Of a stretch of 10,420 nt of DNA, positions 5,698 to 10,420 are shown one piece after another (the stretch's first letter is position 1; every line of letters begins with the position of its first letter). The position numbers were made by a program, and so were the translations under genes. A model generated the notes under the pieces. The model was not told where the DNA came from. It worked only from the letters and a program-made list of their open reading frames with translations, and made no database searches. This stretch comes from Rhodospirillaceae bacterium CCH5-H10 (GTDB taxonomy: Bacteria > Pseudomonadota > Alphaproteobacteria > Reyranellales > Reyranellaceae), in contig LSKJ01000779.1 of the NCBI GenBank assembly GCA_001557035.1, forward strand, positions 1-10,420, given 5' to 3'.

Positions 5698-6750
5698 TCA
5701 GCCGAGTCCCATCCGCTCTCCCCGGTAGGCACCGCTCATCACGCGCTCCCACCAGCCCCGGTTGTCGAGGAACCAGCGCACCGTATCGCGCAGGCCGCTC
5801 TCGAAATCGTGCCGCGGGCGCCACCCGAGTTCGCTCGATATCTTGCTCGCATCGATGGCGTAGCGGGCGTCATGGCCGGGCCGGTCGGTCACGAACTTGA
5901 TGAGCGATTCATGGGGGCGATGCGGGCTTTCCGGCGCCAACTCGTCGAGCAGCCCGCAGATGCCCCGGACGACGTCGATGTTCCGGCGCTCGCTGTCGCC
6001 GCCGACATTGTAGGTCTCGCCCGGCCGTCCGTTGCGGAGGACCAGCGTCAGCGCCTCGGCATGATCCTCGACATGCAGCCAGTCCCGCACGTTCTCGCCC
6101 TTGCCGTAGACCGGCAGGCTCTCGCCGCGCAGCGCGCGGATGATGATGAGGGGAATCAGCTTCTCGGGAAAATGATAGGGGCCGTAATTGTTGGAGCAGT
6201 TGGTGGCCAGCGTCGGCAATCCATAGGTGTGATGCCAGGCGCGGACGAGATGGTCCGAGGCCGCCTTGCTGGCGGAGTAAGGCGAGTTGGGGGCGTAGGG
6301 CGTGGTCTCCGTGAAGCGGCCGGTCGCGCCCAGCGAACCGAAGACCTCGTCGGTCGAGATGTGCTGGAAGCGGAAACGGGCCCGCGCACCCTCGTCGAGC
6401 TTGCGCCAGTAGGCGAGGACCGCCTCGAGCAGGGTGTAGGTGCCACCGACATTGGTCTCGATGAAGGGGGCGGCGCCGTCGATCGACCGGTCGACGTGGC
6501 TTTCGGCGGCCAGGTGCAGGACGGCCTCCGGCTGGACTTCCGCGAGAACCGCGTCGATCGCGCCGCGTTCGCAGATGTCCACCTTGTAGTGGCGGTGGCG
6601 GTTGCTGGTGCGCGCCTCGCCCAGCGATTCGAGATTGCCGGCGTAGGTGAGCTTGTCGACGTTGGCGACGGTCCAGTCGGTGTCGCGGATGATGTGGCGT
6701 ACGACCGCCGAGCCGATGAAGCCCGCGCCGCCGGTGACGAGTATCCTCAT
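5698..6750 (-). CDS. rfbB: dTDP-glucose 4,6-dehydratase
   Basis: 350 residues, the normal RfbB/RmlB length. This extended SDR converts dTDP-glucose to dTDP-4-keto-6-deoxyglucose using bound NAD+. Visible motifs are GGAGFIG (7-13) for [12 protein letters not shown] (31-39), [12 protein letters not shown] (79-90), the catalytic STDEVFG with Asp134 and Glu135, and YSASK with Tyr158/Lys162. [14 protein letters not shown] (187-200) and the [11 protein letters not shown] segment (241-251) are also RfbB hallmarks. The start is ATG 6750 (MRILVTGG), with AAGG at 6757-6760; a longer reading from 6786 would add a proline/arginine-rich stretch with no family match. The rfbA, rfbC and rfbD genes are not in the window. 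It sits 54 bp downstream of aapP on the same strand, and supplies the substrate for the ketoisomerase and aminotransferase encoded convergently on the plus strand. Confidence 0.95.
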   Translation of the reverse strand: MRILVTGGAGFIGSAVVRHIIRDTDWTVANVDKLTYAGNLESLGEARTSNRHRHYKVDICERGAIDAVLAEVQPEAVLHLAAESHVDRSIDGAAPFIETNVGGTYTLLEAVLAYWRKLDEGARARFRFQHISTDEVFGSLGATGRFTETTPYAPNSPYSASKAASDHLVRAWHHTYGLPTLATNCSNNYGPYHFPEKLIPLIIIRALRGESLPVYGKGENVRDWLHVEDHAEALTLVLRNGRPGETYNVGGDSERRNIDVVRGICGLLDELAPESPHRPHESLIKFVTDRPGHDARYAIDASKISSELGWRPRHDFESGLRDTVRWFLDNRGWWERVMSGAYRGERMGLG

Positions 6751-6776
6751 GCCCGGCCTTCTAGGCGGAGATCGGG

Positions 6777-6797
6777 GCGGAGCCAAGGCGGCTCCGC
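6777..6797 (-). terminator. Hairpin after aapP, possible weak terminator or processing site
   Basis: GCGGAGCC (6777-6784) and GGCTCCGC (6790-6797) form an 8-bp perfect GC-rich stem with a 5-base loop, beginning 7 bases past the aapP stop region in the direction of transcription. No T-run follows, so intrinsic termination is uncertain. It may instead protect the 3' end of the aap message and separate aap from rfbB expression. Confidence 0.45.
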
Positions 6798-6804
6798 GGC
6801 GTCT

Positions 6805-7575
6805 TCAGTGATTGTGGAGGATCTGGCCGAGGAAGAGCTTGGTCCGGTCGTTCTTCGGGTTGGCGAAGAACTCTTCCGGCTCGTTCTGCTCCACGATCTC
6901 GCCGCGGTCCATGAAGATCACCCGGTCGGCCACGGCCCGGGCAAAGCCCATCTCGTGGGTGACGCAGAGCATGGTCATGCCCTCGCGCGCCAGCTCGATC
7001 ATGACATCGAGCACTTCCTTCACCATCTCGGGATCGAGAGCCGAGGTCGGCTCGTCGAACAGCATGATCTTGGGGCGCATGCAGAGCGCCCGGGCGATCG
7101 CCACGCGCTGCTGCTGGCCGCCGGAGAGCTGGCCGGGATACTTCAGCGCCTGCTCCGGGATGCGCACCCGGGTCAGCAGGCTCATGGCGATCTCCTCGGC
7201 TTCCTTCTTCGGCATCTTCTTCACCCAGATCGGCGCCAGGGTGAGGTTGTCGAGGATGGTGAGGTGCGGGAAGAGGTTGAACGACTGGAACACCATGCCG
7301 ACCTCGCGGCGGATGGCGTCGATGTTCTTCACGTCGTTGGACAGTGTGACCCCGTGAACGACGATGTCACCCCGTTGATGCTCCTCCAGCCGGTTGATGC
7401 AGCGGATCAACGTCGACTTGCCGGAGCCCGACGGTCCGCAGATGACGATCTTCTCGCCTTCCTTCACGTCGAGGTTGATGTCGGTCAACACGTGGAACTG
7501 TCCGAACCACTTGTTGACGCCCTTGAGCTGGATTACCGATTCGACCTTCGAAAGATCGCGGGCGGTTGCGGCCAT
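6805..7575 (-). CDS. aapP: General L-amino-acid ABC transporter ATP-binding protein
   Basis: 256-residue ABC ATPase of the polar amino-acid uptake family (AapP/BztD/GlnQ/HisP). Walker [10 protein letters not shown] is at 47-55, the Q-loop Gln97 in [10 protein letters not shown], the signature LSGGQQQR at 150-157, Walker B IMLFDEP at 170-176, the D-loop SALD at 178-181, and the switch His207 in THEMGF. It powers uptake through the AapQ/AapM membrane channel encoded just upstream. The start is ATG 7575, with GAGGGAG (7582-7588) six bases upstream. aapM ends 20 bp upstream, at a hairpin abutting this ribosome site. AapP is specific enough within the family because the order aapJ-Q-M-P is complete; substrate breadth (many L-amino acids, as in Rhizobium) is inferred from homology. 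Confidence 0.94.
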   Translation of the reverse strand: MAATARDLSKVESVIQLKGVNKWFGQFHVLTDINLDVKEGEKIVICGPSGSGKSTLIRCINRLEEHQRGDIVVHGVTLSNDVKNIDAIRREVGMVFQSFNLFPHLTILDNLTLAPIWVKKMPKKEAEEIAMSLLTRVRIPEQALKYPGQLSGGQQQRVAIARALCMRPKIMLFDEPTSALDPEMVKEVLDVMIELAREGMTMLCVTHEMGFARAVADRVIFMDRGEIVEQNEPEEFFANPKNDRTKLFLGQILHNH

Positions 7576-7587
7576 GATGTGCTCCCT

Positions 7588-7606
7588 CGCGGCGCCTAGC
7601 GCCGCG
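7588..7606 (-). promoter_or_regulatory. Perfect hairpin with the aapM stop codon as its loop, next to the aapP ribosome site
   Basis: CGCGGCGC (7588-7595) and GCGCCGCG (7599-7606) are perfect 8-bp complements, and the three-base loop (7596-7598) is exactly the TAG stop of aapM. The 3' arm on the mRNA abuts the GAGGGAG of aapP, sharing one base. A ribosome finishing aapM would melt the stem and free the aapP site, which suggests translational coupling. The structure is seen in the sequence; the regulatory effect is inferred. Confidence 0.5.
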
Positions 7607-8876
7607 TACCCTTGTTGAGTTCGATCTCGAGGTACTTGCTGTACCGCGACATCGAGTAACAGAAGATGAAGTAGACGAAGGCGGCGAACAGGTAGACCTC
7701 GCCCGGGAAGCCCGCCCAGTTGGGATCGACCAGCGCCTGGTTGGCGGTGTTCAGGAAGTCGAAGATGCCGATGATCAGCACCAGCGACGTGTCCTTGAAG
7801 AAGCCGATGAAGGTGTTGATGAGCGGCGGGATCACCACCCGCAGCGCCTGCGGCAGGATGATCAGCAGCGTCTTCTGCGCATAGTTGAGGCCCATCGCGT
7901 CGGCGGCCTCGAACTGGCCCTTGGGTAGCGATTGCAGGCCGCCGCGGATCACCTCGGCGATGTAGGCGCCGGCGAACAGGATGACCGCGACCTGGGCGCG
8001 CAGGAACTTGTCGATGGTCGTGCCCGACGGCAGGAACAGCGGCAGCATGACCGAGGCCATGATCAGCAGGCTGATCAGCGGCACGCCGCGGATCAGTTCG
8101 ATGAAGCCCACGCACAGGCCCTTGATCAGGGGCAGGTTGGAGCGCCGGCCCAGCGCCAGCAGGATGCCGTAGGGGAACGCGAAGGCCAGGCCATAGGTGG
8201 CCAGGATCAGCGTCACCGGGAGGCCGCCCCACAGGCTGGTCTCGACGTAGCTGAGCGGCGCGATGGCGATGCTCCACTTGGGCAGGATGCCCGCGATGCG
8301 CAGGACCAGGCCCACGGCACCGATGCCGATCAGCGCGTAGTAGGCCATCCGCTCCGACGGCGTCGCCAGCGCGCTGCGCAGCGCGAGTCCGATGCCGCCG
8401 CCCGCGAGGGCGACGAACAGGATGAGGCTGAGCGGAATATGGATCTGACCGAACATCAGGATGAAGGTGATGAACGATCCGACGCCCCAGATCACCAGCA
8501 GGCGCCAGTTCCACATGCGCCGGTCGGCGCTCAGCACCAGCATGGCCAGCATGGCGATGACGGCGAACAGCGGCCGCCAATGCTGTTCGTAGGGGAACGA
8601 GCCGAAGAAGATGTAGCGGAACTTCTCGCGGATCAGCGCCCAGCAGGCGCCCCCGCCGCGACATTCGCTGCCGGTAGAGGCGGTGAAGTTGGCGGTGAAC
8701 AGCGCCCATTCGAGGAACCAGTTCAGGATCCAGACAACGCCCACGATCAGCACGACCGTGGTGATGCCGTTGCCCCAACTCGAGAACAGGTTCTTGCGGG
8801 CCCAGCCGATGATGCCGGTTTCGTCGACGGGAGGGGCGATCGGCTTGCGGTCGCCGTCGTGCATGGCGTCGGTCAT
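7596..8876 (-). CDS. aapM: General L-amino-acid ABC transporter permease AapM
   Basis: 426-residue inner-membrane permease of the HisMQ family. The C-terminal half (about 200-426) is the conserved binding-protein-dependent permease domain: [12 protein letters not shown] (215-226), [14 protein letters not shown] (258-271), then the EAA loop (323-344: EAADAMGL through ILPQA) that contacts the ATPase. As in known AapM/BztC proteins, the N-terminal 200 residues add extra membrane segments and a Cys-containing loop (near 65-80), making it much longer than HisM (about 240 residues). It pairs with AapQ to form the channel. The ATG at 8876 is 2 bp after the aapQ stop, and GAGGGAG (8885-8891) lies 8 bases upstream inside aapQ. 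The stop codon lies in the loop of a perfect hairpin. Confidence 0.93.
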   Translation of the reverse strand: MTDAMHDGDRKPIAPPVDETGIIGWARKNLFSSWGNGITTVVLIVGVVWILNWFLEWALFTANFTASTGSECRGGGACWALIREKFRYIFFGSFPYEQHWRPLFAVIAMLAMLVLSADRRMWNWRLLVIWGVGSFITFILMFGQIHIPLSLILFVALAGGGIGLALRSALATPSERMAYYALIGIGAVGLVLRIAGILPKWSIAIAPLSYVETSLWGGLPVTLILATYGLAFAFPYGILLALGRRSNLPLIKGLCVGFIELIRGVPLISLLIMASVMLPLFLPSGTTIDKFLRAQVAVILFAGAYIAEVIRGGLQSLPKGQFEAADAMGLNYAQKTLLIILPQALRVVIPPLINTFIGFFKDTSLVLIIGIFDFLNTANQALVDPNWAGFPGEVYLFAAFVYFIFCYSMSRYSKYLEIELNKGTRR

Positions 8877-8878
8877 GC

Positions 8879-10069
8879 TCAGCGCTCCCTCAGAGCGATG
8901 CGTTTATTGTACCAGTTCATGAACGCCGAGATCGACAGGCTGACCGAGAGGTAGGCGGCCATGATGATCAGGATGTTCTCGATCGCCTGGCCGGTCTGGT
9001 TGATCGTGACATTGATCGAGGCGACGAGGTCGGGATAGCCGATCGCGATGGCCAGCGAGCTGTTCTTGGTGATGTTGAGATACTGGCTGGTCATCGGCGG
9101 AACGATGACGCGCAGCGCCTGCGGCAGCAGCACCAGGCGCATCGACTGGCCGCGCGACAGGCCGAGCGCCGCCGCGGCTTCGCTCTGGCCCTTGTGCAGG
9201 GCCAGGATGCCGGAGCGGACGATTTCGGCGACGAAGGCCGAGGTGTAGAGCACGAGACCGACGAGCAGCGCGGTGAACTCGGGCTGGATGACGGTGCCGC
9301 CGGCGAAGTTGAAGCCCTTCAACTCCGGCCAGCTCATATGGTGCGGCGCGCCGCCGGCCAGCCAGACGAGGGCGGGGAGACCGATGAGGATGCCGAGGCC
9401 CGCGGAGATGATGGGGAATGGCTGTCCCGTGGTTTCCTGACGTTTCTTTCCCCAGCGGGCGAGCATCCAGGTGCCCACGATGCCGACCAGGAACGCGACG
9501 CCCATCCACTTGTGGATCGGGTCGGCCATCGGCACCGGGAAATAGACGCCGCGATTACTCAGGAACACGCTGTTCCACAGCAGCGAGATCGCCTGCCGTG
9601 GACCGGGGAACGCCTCGCTGATCAGCTTGTAGAAGAGGAACAGCCACAGAAGCAGCGGCACGTTCCGGAAGGCCTCCACATACCAGCCGCAGATCCGGCT
9701 GAGCAGCCAGTTGGGCGACAGCCGGCCGACGCCGATCATCGTGCCCAGAAGGGTGCTGAGGAGGATGCCGAGGACGGCAACGCGCAGGGTGTTGAGGATG
9801 CCGACCCAGATCGCGCGGGCGTAGGTACTGGCCGGCGAATACTCGATCATGGTGTCGCCGATCTCGAAGCCCGCTTCCCGCTCCAGATAGTGGAAGCCGC
9901 TGGCGATCTTCTGGCGCTGGAGATTCTCGATGGTGTTGCTGACCAGATACCAGGCGAGAAATCCGACGAGACCGACCACGACGATCTGGAAAACCCAGCC
10001 GCGAATGACCGGATCGTTCCACGGAGCCACCTTCACCCGTGGCGCAGAGCCGAGAGACTCGACTGCCAT
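8879..10069 (-). CDS. aapQ: General L-amino-acid ABC transporter permease AapQ
   Basis: 396-residue inner-membrane permease, the AapQ/BztB partner of AapM. Features include a first membrane segment near 25-45, [18 protein letters not shown] (88-105) opening the permease domain, [13 protein letters not shown] (131-143), and a C-terminal EAA loop (297-318: EAAAALGL through LLPQA) followed by NITKNSSLA (332-340), a signature of this subgroup. The large insertion between residues 170 and 270, with extra membrane segments, is usual for Aap/Bzt-type permeases. The start is ATG 10069, with AGGGGGAA about 8 bases upstream. It follows aapJ after a 130-bp gap carrying a strong hairpin, and its 3' end contains the aapM ribosome site, which itself lies partly in a small 5-bp hairpin (8883-8887 with 8893-8897). 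Confidence 0.94.
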   Translation of the reverse strand: MAVESLGSAPRVKVAPWNDPVIRGWVFQIVVVGLVGFLAWYLVSNTIENLQRQKIASGFHYLEREAGFEIGDTMIEYSPASTYARAIWVGILNTLRVAVLGILLSTLLGTMIGVGRLSPNWLLSRICGWYVEAFRNVPLLLWLFLFYKLISEAFPGPRQAISLLWNSVFLSNRGVYFPVPMADPIHKWMGVAFLVGIVGTWMLARWGKKRQETTGQPFPIISAGLGILIGLPALVWLAGGAPHHMSWPELKGFNFAGGTVIQPEFTALLVGLVLYTSAFVAEIVRSGILALHKGQSEAAAALGLSRGQSMRLVLLPQALRVIVPPMTSQYLNITKNSSLAIAIGYPDLVASINVTINQTGQAIENILIIMAAYLSVSLSISAFMNWYNKRIALRER

Positions 10070-10199
10070 ACGCTATTCCCCCTGCCCGATGCGGTTTGTC
10101 CGCGCGGGCCTTGATTGCCCGGTATTGCCCTCAGTGTAGGTGGGAATTGCCCCGGTGCAACCGGGCAAATCCCACCCTGTCTGTGCCCAACTTCCCGCT
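10070..10199 (-). promoter_or_regulatory. aapJ-aapQ intercistronic region
   Basis: This 130-bp gap is the longest untranslated stretch in the window and lies inside an apparent operon. It holds the long hairpin at 10139-10176 and three copies of ATTGCCC on the plus strand (10114-10120, 10124-10130, 10146-10152). No good promoter pair is evident. Similar gaps with stem-loops between binding-protein and permease genes are known to set unequal expression (for example hisJ-hisQ). Confidence 0.55.
10139..10176 (-). terminator. Strong intercistronic stem-loop between aapJ and aapQ
   Basis: GGTGGGA (10139-10145) pairs with TCCCACC (10170-10176); after an A/A mismatch TTGCCC (10147-10152) pairs with GGGCAA (10163-10168), then GG (10154-10155) with CC (10161-10162) beside a bulged C10153, leaving a 5-base TGCAA loop. 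That gives about 15 base pairs. No T-run follows, so it is more likely a 3'-end stabiliser or partial attenuator that raises aapJ mRNA over aapQMP than a full terminator. The function is inferred. Confidence 0.55.
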
Positions 10200-10420
10200 T
10201 CAACGAATCGGCGGTGCGTACTGAAGCCCCCCCTGGGTCCACAGCGCGTTCTGGCCGCGCGGAATCTTGAGCGGCGAGCCCATGCCGACGTTTCGATCGA
10301 AGCTCTCGCCGTAGTTCCCGACCTGCTTGACGATGTTGTAGACCCACTTCTCGTCGACCCCGAGCGCCTTGCCCATGCCCGGCGTGACGCCGAGGATGCG
10401 CTTGATGGCGGGATTGTCGC
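10200..10420 (-). CDS. aapJ: General L-amino-acid ABC transporter substrate-binding protein, C-terminal 73 codons
   Basis: Only the last 73 residues are in the window; the gene runs off the right edge. The readable part contains IKRILGVTPGMGKALGV, then VYNIVKQVGNYGESFDRNVG, and ends SPLKIPRGQNALWTQGGLQ plus a short YAPPIR tail. This is the well-conserved C-terminus of AapJ/BztA periplasmic binding proteins, which deliver L-amino acids to the AapQM channel. The stop (TGA) is at 10202-10200. As first gene of the aap operon it should carry the signal peptide and main promoter beyond this window. The following 130-bp gap with a hairpin is consistent with higher expression of the binding protein than of the membrane parts. 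Confidence 0.93.
   Translation of the reverse strand, partial: DNPAIKRILGVTPGMGKALGVDEKWVYNIVKQVGNYGESFDRNVGMGSPLKIPRGQNALWTQGGLQYAPPIR

Noticed and set aside
6751..6786. Longer N-terminus for rfbB starting at 6786
   Set aside because: The added residues are Pro/Arg-rich and RfbB proteins begin with the MRILVTGG strand; AAGG is placed for the ATG at 6750.
5809..7599. Long plus-strand open frame of 596 codons opposite rfbB and aapP
   Set aside because: It is antisense to two motif-complete genes and is composition-driven; no domain is recognisable in it.
7576..8778. aapP frame staying open upstream through aapM, suggesting a 657-residue fusion
   Set aside because: The upstream part is out of frame with the real permease and has no membrane segments; aapP has its own Shine-Dalgarno and start.
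7932..8954. Plus-strand open frame of 340 codons opposite aapM
   Set aside because: Gln/Asp/Arg/His-rich translation typical of the reverse strand of a high-GC membrane-protein gene.
10114..10153. Three ATTGCCC copies as a repeat array or CRISPR remnant
   Set aside because: Units are seven bases with irregular spacing and are better explained as hairpin arms.

Overview
The window is high-GC, densely packed bacterial DNA. The gene set (an AapJQMP-type general L-amino-acid ABC transporter, a FolB-like protein next to a short-chain reductase, an LhgO-like FAD enzyme, tandem EamA permeases) points to an alphaproteobacterium, possibly of the Rhodospirillales/Reyranella type. That placement rests on gene recognition alone. 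I see no mobile element, tRNA, rRNA or CRISPR array, and the window looks chromosomal.

Layout, left to right. At 1-709 (minus, cut by the left edge) lies an FAD-dependent oxidoreductase of the L-2-hydroxyglutarate oxidase/dehydrogenase family. It diverges across 54 bp from a tight plus-strand run of six genes (764-5302): a pteridine-reductase-like SDR with FolM/PTR1 catalytic residues, a FolB/FolX-type dihydroneopterin aldolase, two tandem paralogous EamA (DMT) permeases, a WxcM/FdtA-type sugar 3,4-ketoisomerase and a DegT/DnrJ/EryC1 sugar aminotransferase. Junctions are +2, +11, -4, +19 and -4 bp, so they probably form one operon.

From 5299 to the right edge everything is on the minus strand: a small tyrosine-rich lipoprotein that converges with and overlaps the aminotransferase by 4 bp, dTDP-glucose 4,6-dehydratase (rfbB), and then aapP, aapM, aapQ and the C-terminus of aapJ. 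Read in the direction of transcription this is aapJ-aapQ-aapM-aapP-rfbB-lipoprotein.

Functionally there are three themes. (1) Reduced pterin/folate synthesis: the SDR plus FolB/FolX pair resembles the E. coli/Pseudomonas FolX-FolM tetrahydromonapterin branch or an alternative dihydrofolate reductase arrangement. (2) Part of a dTDP-3-amino-3,6-dideoxyhexose pathway: RfbB makes dTDP-4-keto-6-deoxyglucose, the ketoisomerase moves the keto group to C3 and the aminotransferase aminates it. The nucleotidyltransferase, the N-acyltransferase and the glycosyltransferase are not in the window. (3) Amino-acid uptake by AapJQMP, with notable intercistronic hairpins. The most unusual point is that pterin genes, DMT exporters and amino-sugar genes share what looks like one transcription unit.
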